DNA from: Streptomyces sp. CBMA152
Lineage (GTDB): Bacteria > Actinomycetota > Actinomycetes > Streptomycetales > Streptomycetaceae
Length of the DNA: 64,000 bases
Direction: 5' to 3'
NCBI RefSeq assembly: GCF_014596475.1
Contig: NZ_MECJ01000011.1
Span: 62,001 to 126,000 of the forward strand
In this document: piece after piece, positions 50,106-58,449 of the stretch
How positions within the stretch are numbered: position 1 is the stretch's first letter
Layout: each line of letters opens with the position of its first letter
The notes under the pieces: model-generated
Databases searched by the model: none
Seen by the model: the letters and a program-made list of their open reading frames with translations, nothing else
What the model was told of the DNA's origin: nothing
Position numbers and translations under genes: made by a program

Positions 50106-50846
50106 TCAGGCGCGGCAGCGCAGCATCTCCAGCGGCGGGTGCGCGAGGACGTCGGTCCAGAAGTCCTTACCGAACTCACGGATGCCGGCTTCGGACACTT
50201 GCAGCGGAACCCACTCCACCTCGCTGAACCCGGTCGCCCGCAGACACTCCTCGTAGACCTCGCGGCGCGGGGCCGAGCTGACGATGCTGATGGGCTGCGG
50301 GTCGAGGAGCGCCGTGACCCGTACCTTCGGCCCCGTCTCGATCTCACCGGCCGGCTCACAGCGGAACCCGTACGTCTCCAGGGACGCACAGTCGAACTGG
50401 TAGTCGGGCCTCTGGGCAAGCACGAAGAACTCCCCACCCGGCACCAGGCTCCGGTGGATGTTGCGGCACATCCGCTCCATCTCCGCGATGTCCCTTGCGT
50501 AGTTGAGGCACTGCACTCCCAGCGCGACATCGAAGCGCCGCTCAACAGACCGCAGTTCGGCCACGTCACCGACCTCGTAGCGCACGCCCAGCGGGTCACG
50601 CTGCTCGATGTCCCGCGCGGCGGCGATCATCTCGACGGAGATGTCGACACCGAGGACATCCGTGGCGCCGCGCCGCTTGAACTCCCGGCTGTAGAAACCG
50701 GTGCCGCACGCCAGGTCGAGAACCGACTTGCCGCTCACGTCCCCGACCATGCCCAGGAAGCTCGGCACCTCCCCGAAACGCATCAGCGGCAGGGCCTTGA
50801 ACCCCTCGAATGCCTCACCGATCTCGTCGTACTGCTGCACGCTCAC
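50106..50846 (-). CDS. class I SAM-dependent methyltransferase
   Basis: A 246-residue methyltransferase. Motif I is VLDLACGTGFYSREFKRRGA near residue 42, the acidic loop is VLGVDISVEMIAAARDIE, and motif IV RRFDVALGVQCLNYA. The N-terminal YDEIGEAFEGFKALPLMRFG segment is typical of small-molecule methyltransferases such as toxoflavin-type enzymes. The GTG start lacks a strong site. It stands alone between two gene-free stretches. Confidence 0.85.
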   Translation of the reverse strand: MSVQQYDEIGEAFEGFKALPLMRFGEVPSFLGMVGDVSGKSVLDLACGTGFYSREFKRRGATDVLGVDISVEMIAAARDIEQRDPLGVRYEVGDVAELRSVERRFDVALGVQCLNYARDIAEMERMCRNIHRSLVPGGEFFVLAQRPDYQFDCASLETYGFRCEPAGEIETGPKVRVTALLDPQPISIVSSAPRREVYEECLRATGFSEVEWVPLQVSEAGIREFGKDFWTDVLAHPPLEMLRCRA

Positions 50847-51229
50847 GTGCTACCCCGTCCTGTGGTCCATCCTGTACGCGGCCACACCGACCCTCCGGAA
50901 CCAGAGCCGCGCCGAGCCGCCGTCGTGGCAGAAAGTCTCCCCCCGCCCTGTCCGGACGCCGTACTGGCAGATGACACAAAGAAGTTGACCGGGTGACCCT
51001 CGTATCAACCAACACAGAAAGCCCCCGTTCTGGTCAGCTGGACGAAGAAATGGAGCGCGTCCGCCTCCCGTCCACCGAGACGCCACTGACAAACCGGCTC
51101 CACGCGAGGCGTTGACCCCCGCCGTTCACGCCCTGGCCCTGGCAGGCGGAAGGTCAAGCTCTGGCGGCAGGCCTGGGCGTGGGGCTACCGTTGCGGACGG
51201 CATCGATGGCGTGGATCAGGGGGTAGGCC
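50847..51229. other. gene-free region
   Basis: 383 bp between divergent genes. Frames on the minus strand are short and without ribosome binding sites. I see no IS remnant or strong hairpin. Confidence 0.4.
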
Positions 51230-51445
51230 GTGGTGACCATGATCGTGTTTTTCGGGTTATTGCTGACGCTGGTGGTGTTCCTGAGTGTCGTGGTGGTGCG
51301 GCGGGGCCGCAGCCGTACCGAGAACGCCGACGGGCTTCTCATCGAGCAGCAGCGGCGGATCTACGCGCAGACTGCCCGGACGTCCTTCAACTCCCTTGCC
51401 GTCCACAACTCCCCGCCGACCATGAGTGATCAGTACGAACACTGA
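51230..51445 (+). CDS. small single-helix membrane protein
   Basis: A 71-residue protein with one N-terminal transmembrane helix (MIVFFGLLLTLVVFLSVVVV) followed by a basic RRGRSRTE stop-transfer and a polar cytoplasmic tail (LLIEQQRRIYAQTARTSFNS). The start is GTG at 51230 or the ATG two codons later; a GGGGGTAGG sits upstream. It is of unknown function, perhaps a regulatory membrane peptide. Confidence 0.55.
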   Translation: MVTMIVFFGLLLTLVVFLSVVVVRRGRSRTENADGLLIEQQRRIYAQTARTSFNSLAVHNSPPTMSDQYEH

Positions 51446-51522
51446 CAGCGCCCGCATCCCCACTACGCTGCATCGTCACGGCGTTCCCACTGCCGGACGT
51501 CCTGGCGTGCTGGCCGACATCG

Positions 51523-52041
51523 TCATCCGTCGAGCGCCCGGGTCTCATCCGGACCGGACTCAACAGCGGTGACCAGCTTGCGCAGCAGGTCGGCGAGTGT
51601 CTGCTTCTCCTCTGCCGTCAGCACCGAGAGCAGTGCGCCCTCGTCCTGTTCCTCGGAACTCGCATGGTGCTCGAAGGCGTCGTAGCCGGCGGGGGTGAGT
51701 TCTACGCGTACCCGGCGGCGGTCGGCCGGGGCGTTCGTCCGGCTGATCAGTCCGGCCTCCTCAAGCGGCCCGAGCCGTACCGACAGTGCGCCGCGGGTCA
51801 GGCCGAGCATGTCCGCGAGCTGTGACGGGCTGGCGGCGTACGGCGGACCGAGGCGGCGCAGCATGAGAAGGATCTTGAACTGACCGTGTTGCAGCCCGTC
51901 GGAGTCCAGGGTGTCCCGTCGGGCCTGAGCTGCGTGACGCGCCAGGATCGCCAGCCGGGCGAAGATCGCCTCCTTGACCGGGTCCATCCAGTGGAGTTCC
52001 TTCGACCAGAGCGTGACGTGCTGGTCGACCGAGTCCCGCAT
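51523..52041 (-). CDS. MarR family regulator
   Basis: A 172-residue regulator with the winged helix-turn-helix SQLADMLGLTRGALSVRLGP then LEEAGLISRTNAPADRRRVR, which contains the DRR wing motif. The N- and C-terminal helices form the dimer interface. The ATG at 52041 has GGAGG at 5-nt spacing. It is divergent from the tetratricopeptide-like gene at 52100, with a 58-bp shared promoter and inverted repeat. Confidence 0.88.
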   Translation of the reverse strand: MRDSVDQHVTLWSKELHWMDPVKEAIFARLAILARHAAQARRDTLDSDGLQHGQFKILLMLRRLGPPYAASPSQLADMLGLTRGALSVRLGPLEEAGLISRTNAPADRRRVRVELTPAGYDAFEHHASSEEQDEGALLSVLTAEEKQTLADLLRKLVTAVESGPDETRALDG

Positions 52042-52054
52042 CCGTACCTCCGAA

Positions 52055-52089
52055 GTAGTTTTCTTGTGGATACTTTTTCGGATAACTAC
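52055..52089. promoter_or_regulatory. MarR operator/promoter region with GTAGTT...AACTAC repeat
   Basis: GTAGTT (52055-52060) and AACTAC (52084-52089) form an inverted repeat around an AT-rich core with two GGATA direct repeats. It fills the shared promoter of the MarR gene and the divergent helical-repeat gene. The site assignment is inferred from position. Confidence 0.45.
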
Positions 52090-52099
52090 CTTCCCCGCC

Positions 52100-52981
52100 A
52101 TGACAATCACCGCGAAGGACACGAGTACCGACAGCACTGCAACCCCGGTCGGCATCCCGGTGGCCGAGGTCGTCCTGGCGGCTCGTGAGCTGGCCAAGGG
52201 CGGCCGGTGGCACACCGCCGCGCGTCTGCTGGATGCGACAACGGCAACGGACATACCGGCGCGCGCCCTGCTCGCTCTGGCGACTGCCGAAGTCGCCCTG
52301 GAAGGCGACTGGTTCGGTGGTACCAGCATGGCGGCCGGACGCCTGGCCGCCGCGCAGGAGGTCTTCGAGGTCGGGGACGTTGCTCCCGCCAGCCGCTGGG
52401 ACCTGGCCTTCCTGCGGCTGAGGCACGAGTACTCCGGCCAGATCGTCGGCGCCGGAGGGTGGCAGTTGGGGCCGGAGGGCAAAGATCCGGAAGTGATCGC
52501 GGACCTCCGCCGCCGCGCCGACGATCTGCGCCACCAGGCTCCCGATGAAGTGCGTCGCGGCTGGGCGGAGATGTACCTCGGTCTGATCGCGGACAACCTG
52601 TTCGCGGACCGCGACGCCGCACCCGCCCACTACCGGGCCGCGCTCGACGCCGGCGAGGCCGGTGACGACCTGCTCGCCCGCGAGGCGTTGCGCCACCTCG
52701 GCGACCATGACCACGACGACGGCGACGACCAGTCGGCGCTGGAGCGCTGGAGGCGGGCGGCCGAACTGGGCGCCCGCGCCGGCGCAGTCCCCGGCACCCT
52801 CTCGCAGCAGGTGTTGCTGGCAGTCCTCGCCCGCGACAGCGGCGACCAGGCCGGAGCCACGGCACTGGCACGTGAGACAGCCCGCTGGGCGGGAGCCCTG
52901 GGCGCTACACACATCGAGGCCCAGGCCATCGGTTTCCTCGACGGCGCGGACCCAACCGCACCGCCGGAGAACCGCTCCTGA
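52100..52981 (+). CDS. tetratricopeptide-like helical repeat protein
   Basis: A 293-residue protein of paired alpha helices. Pieces such as AARELAKGGRWHTAARLLDA, EMYLGLIADNLFADRDAAPA and DDLLAREALRHLGDHDHDDG have the TPR-type A/G/L spacing. A His/Asp-rich loop DHDHDDGDD lies about residue 205. It has no signal peptide and no catalytic motif, so it is probably a binding protein. It is divergent from the MarR regulator, which probably controls it. Confidence 0.7.
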   Translation: MTITAKDTSTDSTATPVGIPVAEVVLAARELAKGGRWHTAARLLDATTATDIPARALLALATAEVALEGDWFGGTSMAAGRLAAAQEVFEVGDVAPASRWDLAFLRLRHEYSGQIVGAGGWQLGPEGKDPEVIADLRRRADDLRHQAPDEVRRGWAEMYLGLIADNLFADRDAAPAHYRAALDAGEAGDDLLAREALRHLGDHDHDDGDDQSALERWRRAAELGARAGAVPGTLSQQVLLAVLARDSGDQAGATALARETARWAGALGATHIEAQAIGFLDGADPTAPPENRS

Positions 52982-52997
52982 CCGCGCCGAGGGGCGT

Positions 52998-53849
52998 TCA
53001 GTCGCGATAGGCGGCAGTCGCAATCTCGACGAACGAGCGGACCAAGGGATTCGTATCGCCCTCGTTCCATGCCACCACCACCTGGCTCGGTGCCATGTCG
53101 GTCACTGGGACCACGGTGAGCCCGTCTCCCGGCTCGTGGCCCAGGACGGTCACACCCACCGTGCCGTTCCAGAGGACGGCTTGTCGGCATTCCTGGACGG
53201 CGCGTACCACCGGACCCTCACGGGATTCCCCACCGTTCCAGTACAACTGCCAGATGGGGTCGGTGCCTTGAGGGAACAGGAACCATCGGCGGTCGGCCAG
53301 GGCGGCGAGGGTCAGGCTGGCGCGGCTGGCCAGCGGATCGTCGGCGCGCAGCAGCGCGCCCACCGGGTCGGCACGCAGTTGACGCACGCTCAGGCCGGTC
53401 TCGTTGAACGGCCCGCGGGTCAGGGCGATGTCGACCAGACCGGCGTGCAACCCGCAGGTGGGATCGGTCAGATCGGTCTCGCGGATGCGGACTTCGACGC
53501 TCGGGTGCCGCCGATGGAAGGCGTCGGCCAGCCGGGTCGCGCTCGGGTCGGTGCTGTCACCGAGGATACCGATGGTGATGGTCGCAGCGCCGGCCGCAGC
53601 GGCCACACGTATACGTACCCGCTCGGCCCGGTCGAGCAGTGCGCGCGCCTCATCGAGCAGCACCGTGCCCACCGCGGTCAGGGTGACACCGGCGGAAGTC
53701 CGGTCGAACAGCGCGGCGCCGAGCTCGGTCTCCAACTGCTTGATCGCCCGGCTCAGTGGCGGCTGGCTCATATGCAGCCGGGTGGCGGCCCGGCCGAAAT
53801 GGAGTTCCTCGGCGACCGCCACGAAGTAGCGCAGCGTGCGTAGTTCCAC
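52998..53849 (-). CDS. LysR family regulator (53 kb copy)
   Basis: A 283-residue LysR protein: LRTLRYFVAVAEELHFGRAA then RLHMSQPPLSRAIKQLETEL, effector domain from about residue 90 (TITIGILGDSTDPSATRLAD). It is a relative of the LysR at 35523-36404, with strong similarity in the DNA-binding helices. It is divergent from the cupin gene. The perfect ATAC-N7-GTAT site 8 bp upstream of its start indicates autoregulation and control of the cupin gene. Confidence 0.9.
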   Translation of the reverse strand: MELRTLRYFVAVAEELHFGRAATRLHMSQPPLSRAIKQLETELGAALFDRTSAGVTLTAVGTVLLDEARALLDRAERVRIRVAAAAGAATITIGILGDSTDPSATRLADAFHRRHPSVEVRIRETDLTDPTCGLHAGLVDIALTRGPFNETGLSVRQLRADPVGALLRADDPLASRASLTLAALADRRWFLFPQGTDPIWQLYWNGGESREGPVVRAVQECRQAVLWNGTVGVTVLGHEPGDGLTVVPVTDMAPSQVVVAWNEGDTNPLVRSFVEIATAAYRD

Positions 53850-53856
53850 GCTGCAA

Positions 53857-53875
53857 CGATACCCGTACGGTATCG
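53857..53875. promoter_or_regulatory. LysR box CGATACC-CGTAC-GGTATCG
   Basis: A perfect 7-bp inverted repeat containing ATAC-N7-GTAT, the consensus of the CatM/BenM-type LysR group. It lies between the LysR gene and the divergent cupin gene, beginning 8 bp from the regulator start. A one-base variant lies at 36403-36417. Confidence 0.8.
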
Positions 53876-53929
53876 ACGTCGGAGAACGGGTCTTGGACAG
53901 TCGCGGTGCTCCGGCAGTGGAATCGGAGC

Positions 53930-54430
53930 ATGACAGACGAACCGAAGGCCAGCGAGCCCACCGTCGACCCCGCCGTATCGGTGGTCGGTCCGGACGACGG
54001 TGAGACGATCTTCCTGGGCACCACGCGACTGCGCGTCCTCGAAGACGGCAGCAACACCGGACACCGCCTCGGGCTCGCCGAGTCGGTCCTGGCGCCGCAC
54101 ACCCCCGGACCGCCGCAGCACCGCCACGCCCAGCACGACGAGGGTTTCTACGTCATCTCCGGCACGGTGCGGTTCACGGTCGGGGACAAGGACTACGACG
54201 CGACGGCGGGCACGCTCGTGATGGTCCCGCCCGGAGCCCCGCACACGTTCGCCAACACGACCGACCAACCGGCCGTCATGCTCAGCACGTTCACACCGGA
54301 CCTGTACGTGCAGTATTTCCGGGACCTACGCGACATGATCGCCGCCGGCCAGGCGCTGACTCCCCAGGCGACCATCCAAACGATGAGCCGTTACGCCACC
54401 GAGCCCGCCACCGACTTCGCGCAGAACTGA
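53930..54430 (+). CDS. cupin-domain protein
   Basis: A 166-residue single cupin. Motif 1 is PPQHRHAQHDEGFYVISGTV (three His and one Glu as metal ligands) and motif 2 is LVMVPPGAPHTFANTTD. The C-terminal helical extension (YFRDLRDMIAAGQALTPQA) is typical of the quercetin-type cupins, which may be dioxygenases or isomerases with a bound metal. The ATG at 53930 has GGAG 3 nt upstream. It is probably regulated by the divergent LysR. Confidence 0.86.
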   Translation: MTDEPKASEPTVDPAVSVVGPDDGETIFLGTTRLRVLEDGSNTGHRLGLAESVLAPHTPGPPQHRHAQHDEGFYVISGTVRFTVGDKDYDATAGTLVMVPPGAPHTFANTTDQPAVMLSTFTPDLYVQYFRDLRDMIAAGQALTPQATIQTMSRYATEPATDFAQN

Positions 54431-54558
54431 AGGGAGTCACCTGCGGATGTTGGTGTGATGCCTCGCGGCCGCCCGGCCCGGTCTGCGCCGGGCGGCGTTT
54501 CTGCTGCTCAGTCTGAGGACGCATGGCACCCTGCCACTACGCGAGGGAAGATCGGGGC

Positions 54559-55140
54559 ATGACGATGATCAGGTTGACGGGGATGCGGCGCGGAATGCTG
54601 CCGATGGCGGTACTGGCCGTGCTGGCGGCGGGATGCGGGACGCAGAAGTCCGGGGACGTCGGCGACGCGTACCGCAGTTCGCATCCCACGCCGACCGGGA
54701 TTTCGACACCGAGCACACCTGCGGACTTCACCTGCCCCGGCGAGAGCCCCATGCCGACGCCGGCCGCGACCGCTTCGGTCACGGCCGCGCCCGGCGATCA
54801 CTATGCCGAGAACCACGGCTTCAGGGTGCCCTTCGAGTTGCACGGCAAGCACCGTTGCGACGGGCTCGCGGCCATCAAGCGCGTCAAGAGCGCGCTCGAA
54901 CCGCTGCGCAAGCAGCGTGACTTCGCGCCCGAGCACACCCTCAGCGCGCTCACCGGCCTGGGCTACCCCACGGAGAAGGTGCGGACCTACCAAGACGGTT
55001 CGGGCGTCGGCTTCCTCGTCGAGGCCGACCCCTGGCCGGTCTGCGTGGAGGGCACGATGAACGACGCGACCACCCGGGCGGACGCGTTCGGCGGTTACCC
55101 CGACCACAGCGGCTGCGAGACCCCGAGCGGTGGCCACTGA
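54559..55140 (+). CDS. lipoprotein of unknown function
   Basis: A 193-residue lipoprotein. The ATG at 54559 has GGAAG upstream. The signal peptide RRGMLPMAVLAVLAAGCGTQ carries the lipobox LAAGC near residue 27. The mature part has a Ser/Thr/Pro linker (SSHPTPTGISTPSTPADFTC) and a folded domain with several cysteines (FTCPGES, KHRCDGL, PVCVEG, GCETPS), probably disulfide-bonded outside the membrane. I do not recognise the fold. Confidence 0.7.
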   Translation: MTMIRLTGMRRGMLPMAVLAVLAAGCGTQKSGDVGDAYRSSHPTPTGISTPSTPADFTCPGESPMPTPAATASVTAAPGDHYAENHGFRVPFELHGKHRCDGLAAIKRVKSALEPLRKQRDFAPEHTLSALTGLGYPTEKVRTYQDGSGVGFLVEADPWPVCVEGTMNDATTRADAFGGYPDHSGCETPSGGH

Positions 55141-55169
55141 GAAATTTGCGTGCCGTCCACTCGGGGGAC

Positions 55170-55802
55170 ATGCAGACTCGCCCCATGGCGGACATGCAGG
55201 TGTTCCGGGACGCGATCAGTGAATGGGCGAGCGGCGGTTCCGGCGAATCGGCGAGTGAGCTGGCTGGGCGGCTGCGGGTGCGGAGCGCGGTGCTGCTGGA
55301 AGGGCCCAGTGATCTCGCGGCCGTTGAGGCGTTGGCCGCACGTCGTGGGCGGGATCTCGCCGACGAGGGGGTGTGCGTCGTGTCGATGGGCGGGGCGATG
55401 AGCGTCGGCCGCTACGCCGGCCTCCTCGGGCCGCCCGGCCTCGGCCTGCGCCTGGTGGGGCTGTGTGACGAGAACGAGCAGCCCTTCTACGAGCGCGGCC
55501 TGGCGCGGGCAGGGGCGCCGCACGAAGGGTTCTTCGTGTGCGTGAAGGACCTGGAGGACGAGCTCGTCCGCGCACTGGGCACAGGGCGAGTGGAGGAGAT
55601 CGTCCGGGCCGAGGGCGACCTCCGTGCCTGGCAGACCTTCCTGCACCAGCCCGCACAGCACGGTCGGCCCCGGCACCAGCAGTTGCGGCGCTTCCTCGGG
55701 ACGAAGAAGGGCCGCAAGATCCGCTACGGCCGCCTCCTCGTCGAGGCCCTCGGCCCCGAACAGGTACCGGCCCCGCTCGACGATCTCCTCAAGAGCCTCT
55801 GA
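55170..55802 (+). CDS. stand-alone TOPRIM domain protein (OLD-like)
   Basis: A 210-residue protein with a TOPRIM fold. SAVLLEGPSDLAAVEALAAR gives the conserved Glu and the EGxSD motif, and GLRLVGLCDENEQPFYERGL gives the second acidic cluster. This matches the metal-binding half of OLD-family nucleases, without the usual ABC ATPase domain. It could cleave nucleic acid only with a partner. The ATG at 55170 has GGGGG upstream; a TTG at 55146 is possible. It is followed by a gap that contains the lasso cluster promoter. Confidence 0.72.
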   Translation: MQTRPMADMQVFRDAISEWASGGSGESASELAGRLRVRSAVLLEGPSDLAAVEALAARRGRDLADEGVCVVSMGGAMSVGRYAGLLGPPGLGLRLVGLCDENEQPFYERGLARAGAPHEGFFVCVKDLEDELVRALGTGRVEEIVRAEGDLRAWQTFLHQPAQHGRPRHQQLRRFLGTKKGRKIRYGRLLVEALGPEQVPAPLDDLLKSL

Positions 55803-55814
55803 CCGACGCGCGAG

Positions 55815-55924
55815 AGGGGCGCACAATTGCCGGGCGCGGGCCAGTAAAGTAGCGAGAGGGAAACAAGGGCGCTTGACTAGGAGATCGCGCTGCGCTGGTG
55901 CGCCCCTTTCCAGCGATAGTCAAG
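55815..55924. repeat. nested inverted repeats upstream of the lasso cluster
   Basis: AGGGGCGCAC (55815-55824) pairs with GTGCGCCCCT (55898-55907), and CTTGACTA (55872-55879) pairs with TAGTCAAG (55917-55924). They lie in the 372-bp gene-free stretch after the TOPRIM gene and may end its transcript or bind a regulator. Confidence 0.45.
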
Positions 55925-56034
55925 GCCTCACCAAGCGTGCTGATGAAATCGTTCCGCTCGTCGCGCACGGGGGGTTGAGTTCATATTCCGCACGAACCTG
56001 TGGTCCGGACCTGGTAGGCCGAAACATTCCCCTC

Positions 56035-56063
56035 TTGGTCCGATTGTCGGATAATCCTATAAC
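56035..56063 (+). promoter_or_regulatory. probable promoter of the lasso cluster
   Basis: TTGGTC (56035-56040) and TATAAC (56058-56063) are 17 bp apart, a good sigma-70-type promoter in very GC-rich surroundings. It is about 110 bp upstream of the precursor start and AT-richer than the flanks. Confidence 0.6.
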
Positions 56064-56174
56064 GTTCGCCATCCTTGCCAGCCCCACTTGACCTGCGCCT
56101 ACCTTTGTCCCTGGCCGCCTCCCGACTTCCCGGGCGGTGGTGACGTTCAGTCAGAGGGAACAGAAGGAGTCGTT

Positions 56175-56285
56175 ATGAAGAAGGCGTACGAGGCGCCGAC
56201 GCTCGTCCGGCTGGGTTCTTTCCGGAAGAACACGGGGCTTCTGGGACGTCACGGAAACGACCGCCTCATTCTCAGCAAGAACTGA
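56175..56285 (+). CDS. lasA: lasso peptide precursor, citrulassin family
   Basis: A 36-residue RiPP precursor. The ATG at 56175 has AAGGAG upstream. The leader MKKAYEAPTLVRLGSFRKNT has the YxxPxLxxxGxF recognition motif, and Thr at position -2 precedes Gly-1. The core is LLGRHGNDRLILSKN (15 residues), in which Leu1 can be joined to Asp8 in an 8-residue macrolactam ring. GNDRL.LSKN is the citrulassin family pattern, where Arg9 can be deiminated to citrulline by a peptidylarginine deiminase encoded elsewhere. Four processing genes follow on the same strand. Confidence 0.92.
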   Translation: MKKAYEAPTLVRLGSFRKNTGLLGRHGNDRLILSKN

Positions 56286-56312
56286 CGGTCGACGGTACGT
56301 CCATTCGACGTC

Positions 56313-58169
56313 ATGACTGACACGCACGCAGGTGCGAGTCCGGGCCGCGGCGACATGCATTTCGCGGTCTTTCCGGACCGCGAGGACACGGCCGCCGCGG
56401 CCCGCCTCTTCGCCCGCCCCGGAACTCGTACCCTGCCCTACGCCTCGGGTCGTCCCTGGCTGATCGGCCGGTGGCACGACGACGAGCTCGTGACCGCCCA
56501 GGCCGGTCCGGCAGCCCTCGCCGCCATCGGCTGCTGTCCGCTCGACACCACTCAACTACAGCGTCGCGCCGCACAGTTGCGGGACCTCGCCCAGCTCGAC
56601 GCACTGGCCCGCTCCACTCCCGGCAGCTTCCACCTGGTGGCAGCGCTCGACGGACGGCTCCGGATGTACGGCACCGCCTCCGGACTGCGGCTCGTCTTCC
56701 ACGCGGAGATCGACGGGGTGTGCGTCGCCGCCACCCGCGCCGACGTACTCGGCGCCGCCCTCGGCCGGGAACCGGACGCGGAGCAGGTGGCGGTCAGGCT
56801 GCTGTGGCCGATCCCCCATCCCATGCAGGAGGCACCGCTGTGGCGAGACGTCACCGCCGTGTCCCCGGAGGACGCCCTCGTGGTCGCGGCGGACGGCCGG
56901 GCCGCCCGCCACTCGCGCTGGTGGACTCCTCCCGAGCCGGTACGGACGCTCACCGCCGGCGCGGACCTGGCCCGCGACGCACTCGCCGACGCCGTCAACA
57001 CCCGTACACAGCAAGGCGGCACCGTCAGCTGCGACCTGTCGGGGGGCCTGGACTCCACCTCCGTCTGCTTCCTCGCCGACCGCTCACCCGCCCATGTCGT
57101 GGCCAGCACTTGGCCCGGACGCGACCCGGCCGACACCGATCTGCACTGGGCCCGGCAAGCCGCCGAATTCATGCCGGAGGTCGAACACGTCGTCTGGGAC
57201 GCCGACGCCTCTCCGCTCGTGTACACCGATCTGCTCACCATCGACGACCTGCTCGACGAACCGACCATCGGCGTCATGGACCGCTCACGCGTGCTGCACC
57301 ATCTGCCCGGTATGGCCGAGCGGGGCAGCCGACTGCATCTCACCGGTATCGGCGGCGACCATGTGGCCTGGTGCTCCGAGGCGTACTACCACCGCCTGCT
57401 GCGCACCCGCCCACTGTTCGCCCTGCGGCAGCTGCGGGGCTTCCGTGCCCTGTGGCAGTGGCCGCTCGGTGGCACGGCGCACGTCCTGAGCGATTCACGG
57501 CCGTACGGGAAGTGGCTGGCGGAGACAGTCGGACGGCTGCGCGATCCCCTTCCCGCGACCGTCGCCGGCGCGCTGGGCTGGGGCGGGGAGCCGCGCCTGT
57601 TCGACTGGGTGACACCCGAGGGCGAGTGGCTGGCCGCTCGGGCGCTGCGCGCGGCGGCCCAGGACGCTCAGCCGCTCCACCGTGATCGCGGTATGCACGC
57701 CGATCTCGAACAGATCCGCTCCTGCACCCGCATCATCCGCCAGTGGGACGTGATGGCCGCCAAGGCCGGTGTGCCGATGGCGTCGCCGTTCCTGGACGAC
57801 CGTGTCATCGAGGCGTTCCTCGCGGTACGGCCCAGTGAGCGTGTGTCGCCCTGGCAGTACAAACCCCTGCTGGGCGCCGCCATGCAGGGCGTCGTACCGG
57901 ACGTATGTCTGCGGCGCAGCAACAAGGCCGCCGCATCCATGGACGCCTCCAACGGGCTGCGCGAGCACCGCGCCGATCTGCTGGCTCTGTGGGAGGACTC
58001 ACGACTGGAACGCCTCGGCCTGGTGAACGGCGACGCGCTGCGCGGCCTCGCCCGGCGACCCGCGACGCCCGGACTCCAGCACGCCATCCTCTACTCCACG
58101 ATCGCCACCGAGGTATGGCTGCGCGGTCTGCCGCGCGGCGCGAAGGCCGGGGCGACCACCTCCACCTGA
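56313..58169 (+). CDS. lasC: lasso cyclase (asparagine synthetase-like)
   Basis: A 618-residue protein that activates the Asp8 side chain with ATP and closes the macrolactam ring. An N-terminal glutamine-hydrolase-like fold without a usable Cys nucleophile is followed by the ATP-pyrophosphatase domain with CDLSGGLDSTSVCFLA (Ser243 in the P-loop), then LTGIGGDHVAW. The C-terminal SNKAAASMDASNG segment is as in cyclases of actinobacterial lasso clusters. It is second in the cluster and begins 27 bp after the precursor. Confidence 0.92.
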   Translation: MTDTHAGASPGRGDMHFAVFPDREDTAAAARLFARPGTRTLPYASGRPWLIGRWHDDELVTAQAGPAALAAIGCCPLDTTQLQRRAAQLRDLAQLDALARSTPGSFHLVAALDGRLRMYGTASGLRLVFHAEIDGVCVAATRADVLGAALGREPDAEQVAVRLLWPIPHPMQEAPLWRDVTAVSPEDALVVAADGRAARHSRWWTPPEPVRTLTAGADLARDALADAVNTRTQQGGTVSCDLSGGLDSTSVCFLADRSPAHVVASTWPGRDPADTDLHWARQAAEFMPEVEHVVWDADASPLVYTDLLTIDDLLDEPTIGVMDRSRVLHHLPGMAERGSRLHLTGIGGDHVAWCSEAYYHRLLRTRPLFALRQLRGFRALWQWPLGGTAHVLSDSRPYGKWLAETVGRLRDPLPATVAGALGWGGEPRLFDWVTPEGEWLAARALRAAAQDAQPLHRDRGMHADLEQIRSCTRIIRQWDVMAAKAGVPMASPFLDDRVIEAFLAVRPSERVSPWQYKPLLGAAMQGVVPDVCLRRSNKAAASMDASNGLREHRADLLALWEDSRLERLGLVNGDALRGLARRPATPGLQHAILYSTIATEVWLRGLPRGAKAGATTST

Positions 58170-58194
58170 CCCTTGAGCGAAAGGTACGTACACC

Positions 58195-58449
58195 ATGGCA
58201 CTGCGGTTCGGCCCCGACGTCTCCACCGCGCACACCGACTACGGAACCGTCCTCCTCGATGAACGCAGCGGCCAGTACTGGGAGTTGAACCCCACCGCCA
58301 CGCTGATCATCGAGACGCTGCTCGCGGGCAAGGACGAGGCGGCGGCCACGGACGCGCTCGTCGTGGAGTTCGACATCGACCGCGAGCGGGCGCAGCGGGA
58401 CGTCACCGAGCTGGTCTCCGAACTGCGCGCCTCTGGACTCGCCGCATGA
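58195..58449 (+). CDS. lasB1: lasso RiPP recognition element (PqqD-like, B1)
   Basis: An 84-residue PqqD-fold protein that binds the precursor leader and delivers it to the B2 peptidase. The winged helix with YGTVLLDERSGQYWELNPTA then LEFDID-like segments is typical. It overlaps the B2 gene by four bases (ATGA), so the two are translationally coupled. Confidence 0.92.
   Translation: MALRFGPDVSTAHTDYGTVLLDERSGQYWELNPTATLIIETLLAGKDEAAATDALVVEFDIDRERAQRDVTELVSELRASGLAA

Noticed and set aside
50850..51092. A minus-strand frame with several cysteines
   Set aside because: No ribosome binding site and no recognisable motif; it extends through the leader of the methyltransferase gene.
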